Assembly: GCF_004193775.1 (NCBI RefSeq)
Contig: NC_041008.1
Span: 14,279,731 to 14,343,730, forward strand
Length of the DNA: 64,000 bases
Direction: 5' to 3'
DNA from: Glycine soja
Taxonomy: Eukaryota > Streptophyta > Magnoliopsida > Fabales > Fabaceae
Part shown: positions 1 to 10,336 of the stretch, one piece after another
How the letters are laid out: the number at the start of each line of letters is the position of its first letter
How positions within the stretch are numbered: position 1 is the stretch's first letter
Notes under the pieces: model-generated
What the model was told of the DNA's origin: nothing
What the model saw: only the letters and a program-made list of their open reading frames with translations
Databases searched by the model: none
Position numbers and translations under genes: made by a program

Positions 1-395
1 AATGTACTGTTGCCTTAGAACTTGATAGAAGTAGGACTAAATAACTACATTACCAGGGATGGATTATGGGGTTTTGGTTTTCTGAATATGTTGTGATGAT
101 AATGCTGTTTAAGTTAAGCCTAGTCTTACAAGAGGGATCTATGGACGAAGCTTAGGTTAAATTAGTCTAAACTTACGAGGGATCGAGGTTCCATGCCAAA
201 ATATATGAAAATTCAAAAAAGTCTATACTACAAAGACTACTAAAAATGCCCTAAATTACAAGGCTAAAATCCTATACTTATAAGGTATCCTTAACTTGTA
301 CCCTTAATTTTTAGGGTACCCTACAAACCTAAAATAACCAAAATACAACGCCCCCGGAAAACCTATTCTAATATTTACAAAGAAAAGTGGGTTCA
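1..395. other. Non-coding, transposon-derived flank
   Basis: No credible coding exon is visible. Positions 1-51 recur almost exactly at about 1374-1424 (one clear difference, cttgatag against catgatag), so this DNA belongs to a repeat that continues beyond the window's left edge and was probably split by the LTR material lying between the two copies. Confidence 0.5.
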
Positions 396-1084
396 TGTTG
401 GACCAACGACCTCAATAACTTAAGAGTGATAGGCTTAGAATATAGAAGAAGCATCAATCAATTTAATAATGTTCTATAAACATGAAAGACAAAATTGATT
501 GCAACAAAATAAATGAGATAAGGGCAGAGAGAATGCAAACACAGTTTTTATACTGGTTCGGCAAAGTCCGTGCCTACGTCTAGTACTCAAGCAACCTACT
601 TCAGATTTTCCACTCCCTTTATAAAAATCCGTATACAAAGTCTGAACCATACAGGGACAACTCATCCCTTGTGTGTAGGAATCCTTACAACTTAAGAGAC
701 CCTCAGTCCCTTAATCAATCTCTTGGAATGAGAAGAAAGAAAGAAGAATTCTCTCTTGAAGAGAAGGATATTACAATTGATGTCCATGGAGAAACTCTTA
801 ATGGATTTGCAAGTGTTTGCCCAAGAGTTTCTTTTGAGAGAGCATTTGGCAATGAAGTTCTCTTGGAATATCTCTCTCATACATTTTGTGTCCCAAGTCA
901 CCTATTTATAGGCCTTTGATGACCATTCAATAATCTCTTCAAAAGATGTGACTCTCAGGAGTTATTTTCTGAAGAGTTGTGACTCTTGGGAGTTATTTTC
1001 TGAATTTCTGAATTCTTGACTTGGATCAAACTTGAGAAGCGTTTATCTTTGGCATCATCAAAATCATGTATACATACATCCACA
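396..1084 (-). mobile_element. LTR of a Sirevirus-like (Ty1/copia) retrotransposon, copy A
   Basis: The segment starts TGTTGGACC and ends ATACATCCACA on the plus strand, so the element reads on the minus strand. It is homologous to the solo LTR at 10337-11411: both carry the same block around ggcttagaatatagaagaag, the gcaaacacag...actggttcgg block, and the catcatcaaaatcatgtata end. Directly beyond the CACA end lies TTCTCCCCCTTTTT, which on the minus strand is a purine tract, so this is the 3' LTR of an element whose interior runs to the right. It is shorter than its relatives and lacks their TGGTAATCGATTACCA motifs. No matching target duplication was found on the right. Confidence 0.7.
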
Positions 1085-1373
1085 TTCTCCCCCTTTTTGA
1101 TGATGACGCTCATTATCCAAGGCTTGATCTTTTTGACATCATCAAAATCTTCATGATTTACATTCTCCCCCTTTTTTATGATGACAACCACCATTAGGTT
1201 AGGAGCAGCAACAACAAAAAAATATCCATTTGTATATAGTTTTACTCCCCATTTGTTTTGCAATGATTGCTTATATGAGACAGTTGAAGATTTCATATAT
1301 AAAAAGTTGTCTCATAAAGATTTCATATATCTTTTATCTATTTAAAATGTAAATCATGAAGATAGATATGGGG
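1085..1373 (-). mobile_element. Polypurine-tract array upstream of LTR copy A, plus internal remnant
   Basis: Three pyrimidine tracts on the plus strand (about 1085-1098, 1165-1179, 1244-1250), the first two followed by tgatgatgac or tatgatgacaa, read on the minus strand as repeated purine tracts next to an LTR. Multiple PPT-like tracts before the 3' LTR are described for the Sirevirus lineage; assignment here is by that resemblance. No pol domain is left. Confidence 0.5.
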
Positions 1374-1489
1374 AAATGTACTGTTGCCTTAGAACATGAT
1401 AGAAGTAGGACTAAATAACTACATTGGCCAAAAGTTTCTCTAAAGCCAAGGATGAGGAAAGAACTTAGAAAATTTTTCAGTCATCCAAC
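1374..1489. repeat. Second copy of the window-start repeat
   Basis: About 1374-1424 repeats positions 1-51. The remainder is flank of the LTR that starts at 1490; the five bases before that LTR are CCAAC, a possible target duplication whose partner I could not find. Confidence 0.45.
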
Positions 1490-2624
1490 TGTTGGCAAGT
1501 GGCCTCACATATCTTAAGAAGGGGGGATTGAATTAAGATACCACAAACTATTTCCCCAATTAAAAATTTTACTTTTCTTTATTGAAAATTTCAATGCACT
1601 CTTATTATGAATTACTGTAAGATAATTCAAACTAAACTTCCTTAACGCAAAAGATAAATAACAATAAATAAAGAAGTTTAAGGGAAGAGAAAATGCAAAC
1701 TCAGTTTTTATACTGGTTCGGCCACACCATGTGCCTATGTCCAGTCCCCAAGCAATCCGCTTGAGATTTCCACTATCTTGTAAAATCCTTTTACAATCTC
1801 TAAACACACAAGTACAACCCTCGGTCCCTTAATCACTTTTCTTGAGTAAGAAGAAAGAGAAGAAGAAATCTCTCTTGCAAGAGACAGATTGTACAATGAA
1901 GCATTCAAATAATTCCTTATTGAATTGCAAGTGTTTTGGCCAAGGAATTTTTAGAAGACAATTTGTTCTTTTGAGAGGATAAGACTTTTTGGTCTGTAAA
2001 AACTCTGAAGAAATTTGTGTCCCATGTCACCAATTTAGAGGCCTTTGATGGCCATTCAAAAGTTAAATGAAAAGATGTGACTGTTGGAATATAATTTTGA
2101 AAATTCCTCACTAGTAATCGATTACCATAATGGTGTAATCGATTGCACAGTTATTTTTGAAGAGTTATGACTCTTCTCATTTGAAATTTGAATTTTCAAA
2201 CACTGGTAATCGATTATCAACTCACTGTAATTGACTACATAATTTGAAATTTATTTTCAAATTTCTTAAGGCTATTTTAAAACGTTCAAAACTTGTAGTA
2301 ATCAATTACAAGCCTTGTGTAATCGATTACATGCTTTCGAAAATATTTAAAACCATTTAAAACCTTTTCAGAAAGTATATTGGCCACTGGTAATCGATTA
2401 CAGCCTCTGGTAATCAATTACCAGAAAGTAAATCTCAATTTAAAATAATTTAGATAAAATTCTTTGGCCAAACCTTTTTCTTTTTCAATTTGGAAACTTA
2501 TTCCTAAGATTCTAGAGATCAACTTGATCATTTATCTTGAATCTCTTGAAGTCTTGTCATGAATTAAACTTGAGAAGCACCTTTCTTTGGCATCATCAAA
2601 ACATCATGATATCTTGCTTCTACA
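1490..2624 (-). mobile_element. LTR of a Sirevirus-like retrotransposon, copy B
   Basis: It runs from TGTTGGCAAG to GCTTCTACA (plus strand) and is followed at once by ATCTCCCCCTTTTT, on the minus strand a purine tract joined to TGTAGAAGC, so this is a 3' LTR read on the minus strand. The interior carries several TAATCGATTAC-type palindromes (about 2115-2145, 2204-2230, 2300-2330, 2389-2425), some eroded. It shares the gcaaactcag...actggttcgg block with copy A and the three solo LTRs, so all five belong to one LTR superfamily with diverged subfamilies. Confidence 0.7.
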
Positions 2625-2982
2625 ATCTCCCCCTTTTTAATGATGACAATATCCTGAAATCAAGATAAACTATATACAAGTTGATAGCACATACACACAA
2701 CCCTTACTCCCCCTATCTTTTGGAATTTATGCCTATGTTAATGATTTCTAACCCATGTTCTCTCCCCCTTTGGCAACATCAAAAAGCCAACAATGTATAA
2801 GGAAAAAAAAACTAAGGAAAACTATCAATAGTAAACAAAGTTAGTCATAAACTAAAGCAAACCACACAAAGTCTTAAACAATTAATTCAAAGTCTAGAAA
2901 TAGTAATAAAAGTGCAAGATAACCATAACTAAAACAATAAAATCCAAATACACGGCTAAAATGAAGAACTACTTAGAAAGAA
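2625..2982 (-). mobile_element. PPT-rich internal remnant of element B
   Basis: Plus-strand pyrimidine tracts at about 2626-2637, 2705-2717 and 2758-2771 (ttactccccctatc, tctctccccctttgg) repeat the layout seen next to copy A. The rest is AT-rich without a reading frame I recognise. Confidence 0.45.
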
Positions 2983-3400
2983 CTATAGGGTAGTCGGTGG
3001 ATCAAAGCAACGGTGAATGAAACCTATGACGTCTTCAAGTTGAGTAATCTGTGAATCCATGCCTTCAAAACGAGCATCCATGGCATCCAGGCGACTATCC
3101 ATGGCATCAAAACGGTCACCGACGAACACTTGAAGACCACGTAGCTCAAAAAGGACTTCATTCATAAGAGTAGAGGAAGCATCTCTCTATGGAGGAGGAG
3201 ACGGAGTACGCTCTTAAGGAATCAGCGATGGTAAATCTTGTTTCCTAATCCACTGTCCATCAATATCCTTACGGTACCCAAAAGAAGTTACCGCTCCAGA
3301 TGTTCCATGGCGTCGATGGCCAGCAGCGGTGGTGGTGGAGGATGAGCCCTTTCTCTTTTTCATCGATTCAGCCATTTGATGAAGTTTTTGCAGATTTCTA
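2983..3400 (-). pseudogene. Broken retroelement ORF with coiled-coil-like repeats, unidentified
   Basis: Two minus-strand stretches in a related frame. The upstream one starts with a basic MAESMKKRK-type segment near 3376 and ends at a stop at 3214. After further stops, a 60-residue stretch (3165-2983) contains a heptad-like run with RFDAMDSRLDAMDARFEGMD-type repeats suggesting a short coiled coil. It abuts the gag relic on its right and element B on its left. I do not recognise the family; it may be an accessory ORF of either retroelement. Confidence 0.35.
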
Positions 3401-4134
3401 TTGGTGAAATCAAAAGAGGATTGAAGAAGGAGTTGCTCAGAAATCTGGTGTTGAGGACAGCTTGCACACAATTTCTTGAATCTTTCTCAGTACTCATACA
3501 AGCTCTCTCCACCAAGTTTCCTGATGCCTGAAATGTCTTTTATGATGGCAGTGGTCCTAGATGCAGGGAAGAATTTCTCCAAGAACACCCTCTTAAGGTC
3601 ATCCCAGCTGAAAATGGACCTGGGAGCAAGGTAGTATAGCCAATCTTTTGCCACTCCCTCCAGAGAATGAGGAAAAGCCTTTAGAAAGATATGATCTTCT
3701 TGGACATCAGGGGGCTTCATGGTGGAACAAACAATATGGAACTCCTTAAGATTCTTATGAGGATCTTCACCTGCAAGACCATGAAACTTGGGCAGCAAAT
3801 GTATTAGTCCAGTCTTGAGAACATATGGAACACCTTTATCAGGATATTGAATGCACAAGCTTTCATAAGTGAAATCAGGTGCAGCCATCTCCCTAAGAGT
3901 CTTCTCACGAGGTGGAGGTTGAGCCATGTTCTTAGTATGAAAATTAGTAGTTGAATGCTCAAAATCAGAATATTCAGAATCACCAGCAACAGAATACTCA
4001 AAATGCTCAAAATGCTCACAATGCTCAAAATGCACAAAATGATCAGGATGCACACTATGCTTAAGTAATCTATGGAAGGTTCTATCTATTTCAGGATCAA
4101 AGGGTTGTAAATCACCTGGATTGCCCCTAGTCAT
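3400..4134 (-). pseudogene. gag: Ty3-type retrotransposon gag, broken by a stop
   Basis: The minus-strand frame opens at 4134 and encodes a plant Ty3 (Tat/Athila-type) capsid region: FHGLAGEDPHKNLKEF, a KDWLYYLAP segment and FLEKFFPASR are hallmark stretches of the retrotransposon gag domain. The frame stops at about 3487 after GESLYEY, where relatives continue with Trp; the same frame goes on past the stop with ERFKKLCASCPQHQISEQ, so one nonsense change is enough to explain the break. Just inside the start is a run rich in His, Phe and Glu (HFEHCEHFEHFEY) made by an imperfect short tandem repeat. No protease, RT or integrase follows. Relic, not expected to function. Confidence 0.8.
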
Positions 4135-5475
4135 GCATTATATGCAGCAAATAATGTGTTCTCAAACAAGCACCAAGGGAGGGTTAAAACTACAACTATA
4201 GTCAAATGATTTCCAAATGAGCTGAAATTTTGTGAGCAACACCCTAAAATCATGAAAAGATAGCATAAAAAATTTCAAACAAAAATTCAAAGTCTAACTA
4301 TGAAAAATACTTAAGCAAAGTTTAGAAAATTAGGACAATAATACTTGAAAAAATAAAAAAATAAAAAACTAGTAAACAACTGATTTTTCGAGTTTGGGAG
4401 ACCCCAAGCCGGTTGCCAGAGTATAGGAAATTTTTTTCTACCCCAAATGCATATATAATAATAGTCATTCTGATACCCGGAGCAAAAGTTATGGCCGTTT
4501 TAAGTTTTGCTAAAAACAAGTCCCCAAAATTTTTTTCTCTCTCAAATTCAACAACACCAAGTGCTCCTGGTATTTTTCACACAAAATATAGATCAAAAGA
4601 AACTACCACACCAGTTCAACCACTTAATCCAACCCTAAATTAAATTACTAAGCGAAAATTAACATAAGGTTGTCATTATGTGATTAAGCAACACATACAC
4701 CAATTAATCATGAACGAAACTGATCATTAAACATGAACGTAAATTAAGCGTAGAGACAATTAATTAAGCACTAAGCATGCATGGATTAATAGCAACAAAT
4801 GCAGAGTAATTGGTGAAGAGGAAAAACTAATCAGAATTCAATAATAATAACAAAACCTCAAAGAGAGTTATGCTTGATCCTCAAGAGAAAACAACGCTAG
4901 AGACTTAGCCTTCCATTAATCAGCAGAAAACGAAATTGTAGATTAAAGCAGAAATGAAATTGCAGAAAACAAATTTTATTCTACGTGAACAGTGTGCATG
5001 AACAGTAAAAACTGGAATTCTAAAACCTTAGAATTATTCTCCTCTCCAAAAAAACTCTCTAAACTAAAACTTTAGTGCTGTTATATAGGTCCTCAACCCC
5101 AAAGCTTACAAATCTGTTTTAAGTCCAAGCCCATAAATAAAATAAAATCTGGACAAGATAAGATAAGATTGGATGGAATAAAATCTGGACAAGATAAGAT
5201 AAGATTGGATGGAATAAAATCTGGACGAAATAAAATCTAGATGAAATAAAATCTGGATAAGATCAGATTTGATAAAATAAAATTGTCTGCTCTCTTCAAG
5301 TCCAAGCCCAATTCTGGATTCAAGCCCAATTGCTTATAATTCTCCTGAAATTAAATTAAAAATACAAAATTAGTCAAGTAGGCCCAAATGATAAAAATGC
5401 ATAATTAATTTGACAATTAAGGTTAATCAGTAATTAAAATGGTGACAAAAAGGGTTAAGAAATAGGACAATTACA
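4135..5475 (-). mobile_element. Leader and probable 5' LTR of the minus-strand Ty3 element
   Basis: This lies upstream of the gag relic on the minus strand, where the 5' LTR should be. The minus strand has TGGCAACCGGCTTGGGG near 4402-4418, placed like a primer-binding site but a poor match to common ones, so that is tentative. The LTR may begin at 5475 (minus strand TGTAATTGTCC). Its other end is not resolved. No coding potential. Confidence 0.4.
5153..5275. repeat. Short tandem repeat, 36-37 bp and shorter units
   Basis: A unit made of gacaagataagataagattgg plus atggaataaaatctg occurs twice head to tail from about 5153, followed by shorter derivatives around (a)taaaatctgga up to about 5275. 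It lies inside the LTR-like region of the minus-strand Ty3 element. Confidence 0.65.
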
Positions 5476-6465
5476 CTCACCCTCCTATAACTTCATCTCT
5501 ACTGCAATCATTTGCATTTGCTCTCATTTACGTTCTGCTTCTTGCCTCTCTACTCTCACTTTATTCTCTGCAATCCAAGTAAGTCTATTTTACTTCTCTT
5601 GTTTATTTTCAATTTTCGAACCCTAGGATTGATGGCTTAGAACTTTATTTTGATTTTTTGCAATTGATGTTGTTGATGATTGTTAGTTCGTTGTTTAGTT
5701 AGTATGTTATTAGGACTATAATGTAGGTTACAATGTGGTTTAATTTTAGGGTTAAGCCTCACGCTTCCTATGCCTGAACAGTGGCTATGGAGTTGAGGCT
5801 GAGAAGCCCAAATTTCTAGAATTTTCTATGATCTCGCTAAGTGAGTTCATCCATTTTGTTGATTTTCTGAGTTTTCTGATGAACACGCTAAGCGAGCCCT
5901 GTCCCGCTAAGCGAGTTCATCATATTTGTTTAAATTTTTGTATTTTTTGTATGAACTCGCTAAGCCACTGCACTACGACTTAGTGAGCCTTTAAATTTCT
6001 GTATTGTTTTCTGGGTTTGCATGAACTCGCTAAGTCGGCCATCCGCGCTTAGTGAGTATACTTAGTTGAGTCTGATACTTAGAGGCTTTTTGCATTCCCT
6101 TCGTGCCTCTGTAATAAAATTGGGCTAAGCAAGCCTATCTCGCTAAGCCCAAGGTAATTTTATTTCTGTAAGTTTTATTCATGCGCTAAGCGAGCCATGC
6201 TCGCTAAGCGCAATTAGCTCTCTGTCTAAGACTAAGGCTTAGCGAGTCACTCTCGCTTAGCCATAGTTGTGTTTCAGCTAAGCAAGAGTGTCTCACTTAG
6301 CCAGTGTTAGTGTTTTTCTGTTGTCGCGCTAAGCGAATGTCTGTTATTTATGTAGGCGCGCTAAGCGAGCTCATCTCGCTAAGCGCCCAACCCTTTTTCT
6401 GCTTGTTTTTCTGTTATCTGTTTTTCAATAAAACCTATCTAACTTGATTCCTTTGCTGTGTTTTT
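5476..6465 (+). mobile_element. 5' non-coding part of a plus-strand retroelement with CGCTAAGCG palindromes
   Basis: Untranslated-looking DNA leads into the ORF at 6466. From about 5830 to 6390 there are roughly a dozen palindromic or near-palindromic sites of the types CTCGCTAAGCGAG, GCGCTAAGCG and CGCTTAGCGAG, mostly in pairs 15-30 bp apart. The same motif cluster recurs near the 3' end of this element at 12055-12285. The left boundary is set only by the abutting Ty3 relic. Confidence 0.5.
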
Positions 6466-7857
6466 ATGCAGATGGCCTCAAGGAAAAGAAAAGATTCCAC
6501 CTCTAGACCTCAGAAGCCTTATGACACATCTCGGTTTGTGTTTGAGGTCGCCTGGGAGCGATACGAGCAGAACATGCACAACCAGAACATCCTCCCAGAG
6601 AGGAATGTGGAGCTCACATTTTCACACTACGATGAGTACCTCCGGGAGCTCGAGAGGTGCAGGTGGCATAGGGCCTTGAACAGGTAGCCAAATAATCATA
6701 TAGACTTACCCCTGGTCAAGGAATTCTATGCCAACCTCTATGATATTGAGGACCTTTTCCTTAGGCAATGTAAGGTACGGGGGAAGTTGATAAAGTTTGA
6801 TGTTGCGACTCTTAATGAGTTTTTGGAGACCCCAGTGGTCCTAGAGCTAGAGGAGAGGTATTCAGTTTATTCCTGCTTCTGCAGCACTTATCCAGACCCT
6901 CAGCATCTGGCCGCTAAATTATGTATTTCAGGGTGAGGATTTATGCTGAATGCAGAGGGGGCCCCATGGAAGCTGCTCAGGAAGGACCTTGTAAAAGCAA
7001 GCTTCATGATGATGAATCAAGTTGATTCAAGTAGTTTTGATGATGAAAAAGATGATGACAAAAAGCCCAAAGAATGATTTCAAGATTGAGCCAACAAGTT
7101 CAAGATCAAGTTTAATTTCAAGCTTCAAGAGAAGAAATCAAGAAGATTCAAGAATCAAGAGAAGTTTGATTTCAAGATTCAAGAAAAGATGAACTCAAGA
7201 TTCAAGAGAAGAAATCAAGAAGACTTCACAAGGGAAGTATTGAAAAGATTTTTCAAAAAACGAACATAGCACAGTTTTGTTTTTCAAGAGAGTTTTTCTC
7301 AAATTTTCTAAGTTACCAGAGTTTTTACTCTCTGGTAATCGATTACCAGTAAACTGGTAATCGATTACCAGTGGCAAAGTTTGATTTCAAAAAGTTTTTA
7401 ACTGAATTTGCAACGTTCCAATTGATTTCAAAATGGTGTAATCGATTACAAGATATTGGTAATCAATTACCAGTGTATCTGAACGTTAAAATTCAAAATC
7501 AATTGTGAAGAGTCACATCTTTTCATAAAATGCGGTGTAATCGATTACATGGTTTTGGTAATCGATTATCAGTAACAAGTTTTGAATAAAAATCAAGAGA
7601 TGTAACTCTTCCAATGGTTTTCAGGTTTTTCTCAAGGTTATAACTCTTCCAATGGTTTTTCTTGACCAGACATAAGGAGTCTATAAAAGCAAGACCTTGA
7701 CTTGTATTTCAATAACTTTTCCAATATACTTTTGAATATCTTTTTCTTTTTCTTCTTCTTCTTCTTCCTTTGCCAAAAGCTTTCAAAGTTTTCTGGTTTC
7801 CAAACCTTGTTCTTTCACAGAAAACAAAAGTGTGTTATTTATCTTTTTCATTCTCTT

Positions 7858-8305
7858 CTCCCTTTGCCAAAAAGAATTCACCAAGGACTAACCGCCTGAA
7901 TTCTTTTTGTGTCTCTTTTCTCCCTTTGCCAAAAAGAATTCGACAAGGACTAACCGCCTGAATTCTTTTTGTGTCTCTCTTCTCCCTTTTCCAAAAGAAC
8001 GAAGGACTAACCGCCTGAATTCTTTTGTGTCTCTCTTCTCCCTTTGCCAAAAAGAATTCGACAAGGACTAACCGCCTGAATTCTTTTTGTGTCTCTCTTT
8101 TCCCTTTTCCAAAAGAACGAAGGACTAACCGCCTGAATTCTTTTGTGTCTCCCTTCTCCCTTTTCAAAGAATTCAAAACGACACAGTCAGAGAATTCTTT
8201 TGATTCTTCCCTTTCCCTAAAACAAAAGATTTCAAAGGACTAACTGCCTGAGAATTCTTTTGTTTCCCCTTCACAAAGTTTCAAAGGACTAACCACCTGA
8301 GAACT
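7858..8305 (+). repeat. Tandem array of about 60-bp units inside solo LTR 1
   Basis: About five good units of ctcccttttgccaaaaag-like DNA followed by gactaaccgcctgaattc and ttttgtgtctctcttc, with two decayed units after 8160. Solo LTR 2 has only about two units (13165-13300), which explains much of the 200-bp length difference between the two LTRs. Confidence 0.8.
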
Positions 8306-8314
8306 TTGTCTTAA

Positions 8315-8490
8315 CACATTGGAGGGTACATCCTTTGTGGTACAAGTAGAGGGTACATCTACTTGGGTTGTTGTAACTGAGAACAAGAGAGGGTACATCT
8401 CTTGTGGATCAATTCAAGTGGAGGATACATCCACTTGGTTGTTCAAAGAGAACAAGGGAGGGTACATCCCTTGTGGATCTTTGCTTGTAA
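8315..8490 (+). repeat. Row of five short hairpins with conserved loop AGGGTACAT (solo LTR 1)
   Basis: Perfect 7-bp stems flank a 9-base loop at 8343-8365 (CAAGTAG/CTACTTG), 8383-8405 (ACAAGAG/CTCTTGT), 8415-8437 (CAAGTGG/CCACTTG, loop AGGATACAT) and 8452-8474 (ACAAGGG/CCCTTGT). A weaker first member lies at about 8315-8338. A loop-less hairpin (CTTGTAAA/TTTACAAG) follows at about 8484-8503. Stem sequences differ between units but pairing is kept. The counterpart in solo LTR 2 is at 13435-13579. Confidence 0.85.
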
Positions 8491-9287
8491 AGGTTTTTAC
8501 AAGGTTGAAAGAAATCTCAAGGACCAAGATGTAGGCACGGGTTGTTGCCGAACCAATATAAAACTCTTGTGTTTGTCTTCTTCTTCCCTACACTCTTTAA
8601 TTTCCGTTGTGCACTTTAATTATCGCTTTTACTTTTGGTTAAGTTTCTATTTTTGTTCTTTACTTTCTTAACATTATAGTAAAAGTCTAATTGAATCTAG
8701 TAACATTAAGAAGGATAGATTTTTAATTAGTAAAGGTTCATTAATAATTAATTCAACCCCTTCCCCCCTTCTTAATTATTCTGAGGCCACTTGATCCAAC
8801 AGACCTGACCACACTGGCTCAGACTTGGAGTGTCATCTCCTACTCCAGCCTCGCCCCTACTTCTCACACTTCTGATCTGAGCATGGATAAGGTGAGGTTG
8901 GTATACGGGCTCGTGATGAAGATGGATATAGACGTGGGCCCGATCATCTCAAGCCAGATCTCCCAGATGGCCCAGTCCAACTCCTCTAGGCTTGGATTTC
9001 CTACACTTATCACAGCATTGTGCATAGCCAGAGGAGTAGTATCTGACTCACTCACCTTTGAGTCCCTCAGCCCGGCCAGTAATTTGGCCTACATCAGAAA
9101 GAACTGTTGGAACCCAGATGATTTGATTATCACATTTCTTGGGTCCCGCAAGGCCAGGGCTAGGGCTCCCTCATATGCTTCCACCTCAGCTCCTGCTCCC
9201 ACACTAGCACTAGTACTAGCTCCAGCACCTTCAGCACCATTCGGCCCATCCATGCAGAGTAGTAATGTTGTAGTGCCGATGTTGTAG

Positions 9288-10336
9288 AGCCTTCACCACG
9301 GCCTTTGCCTGGTGATGTAGAGCATTCACGATCTGGCTCAGCAAAGGCCGATTATGAGCATGGTGGCCTTTATGGCTCAGGAGGAGTGATGACAAGACCC
9401 CATTTAATTATTCTGCTTTCTGGTCAGTTTTAGTTTAGTTTTATTTACTTATTTAGCATATTTTTACTACTTTTGAATAGTTTACTGGTTTTGAATTTTG
9501 CACAGTGGTTTTATGATTCACTTTTTTATTTTTAATTACTAGTGGTGTTTGTTTGATATTGGTTTGAACTGAATTGATTGCACGAATTGAGTGACTTGCG
9601 ATGCTAGATCATATACCTCGAATAAGTATGCTATATCTATAAGAGAAAGAACATGAAAATTAGGGGCATGAGTGAAAATGTTAGCTTGCTTGACAGGTAA
9701 ATATTGAAGGTAACCAATTGTTGTAACCCGGTGAAATGTGTGAATCTTAAATTTTGAGGGAACGACTAGCATCAAATACCGATTTTTGTATGAATCTCTG
9801 AATACTGAATGAATGCATGATTTGGAAATGATGAAGGCCATAATTGATTTGATTTAGCCACTTTGCCAAACAACCTTACCCTGTTCATGAATGATTAAAC
9901 CCTTGCACCCATTTTAAGCTTGAATATGATTGAATGAGTGTTTGAACCCTGAGCTTAAATGCAATTTTGATCTCCGTTTACCTTTCCTTAGGTTATAGGA
10001 GAGCATTATGGTTTAAGACAAAATATTCCCAAATTTGGGGGAGTATGTTTGGGTGATCTTGGTTGCAGGAAGGAAAGTAACAACTACACAGAGAGCCAAA
10101 GTAGTAATAACTAGTAGCAATTATCATAAATTGCTAAAATAAAATAAAAAAGGGAAGAGAATTTCAAGAATAAGAATAAGTGAAGCTCTATGTGCTGTTA
10201 ATTGTGTTGTAACTTCATTGTGCTTGTGGCATATCAATAGAAGCTGGGAATTAAAGAGGAAGGTGATCTAAGGATGAATGCTCTCCTAGAACCTAAGTTT
10301 TGCATCCTAGAAAAATCATGAATTATTTGTAACCCA
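9288..10336 (+). mobile_element. 3' non-coding region of the plus-strand retroelement
   Basis: No sustained frame after the ORF ends. A purine tract AAATTTGGGGGAGT lies at about 10032-10045, like the one at 11832-11846. The region is cut at its right by solo LTR 3 with target duplication ACCCA. Confidence 0.45.

Larger units (their letters stand above)
6990..8801 (+). mobile_element. Solo LTR 1 (1812 bp), target duplication GACCT
   Basis: It begins TGTAAAAGCAAGC and ends TTGATCCAACA, flanked by GACCT at 6985-6989 and again at 8802-8806. No internal retroviral region is present, so this is a solo LTR left by LTR-LTR recombination. Inside, in order: paired TGGTAATCGATTACCA palindromes (7332-7575), a tandem array of roughly 60-bp units with aaaagaattc and ggactaaccgcctga (7858-8300), a row of hairpins with the loop AGGGTACAT (8315-8474), then a gttgccgaaccaatataaaa block shared with every LTR of this superfamily in the window. 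Confidence 0.93.
6466..9287 (+). pseudogene. Retroelement ORF (plant transposon-protein type) split by a solo LTR
   Basis: The frame starts at ATG 6466 (second Met at 6472, MASRKRKDST). It runs to 6989 and resumes in the same frame at 8807 once the 6990-8801 LTR and one copy of its GACCT duplication are left out, ending at a TAG at 9285-9287. Two in-frame stops lie in the first part (about 6685 TAG and 6935 TGA). The segment EFYANLYDIEDLFLRQCKVR followed by a KFDVATLNEFLE-type stretch resembles the legume 'putative plant transposon protein' domain found in retroelement polyproteins; that name is from memory of the family. The tail is rich in Ala, Pro and Ser (about 9150-9250). A dead copy in which the LTR insertion is one lesion among several. 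Confidence 0.6.

Noticed and set aside
5035..5055. Adjacent short A/T runs and repeats as a CRISPR-like array
   Set aside because: Plant nuclear DNA; repeats are tandem without unique spacers.
7835..8243. Open frames over the 60-bp array in solo LTR 1
   Set aside because: Repeated peptide units simply mirror the DNA repeat; an LTR interior is not expected to encode them.
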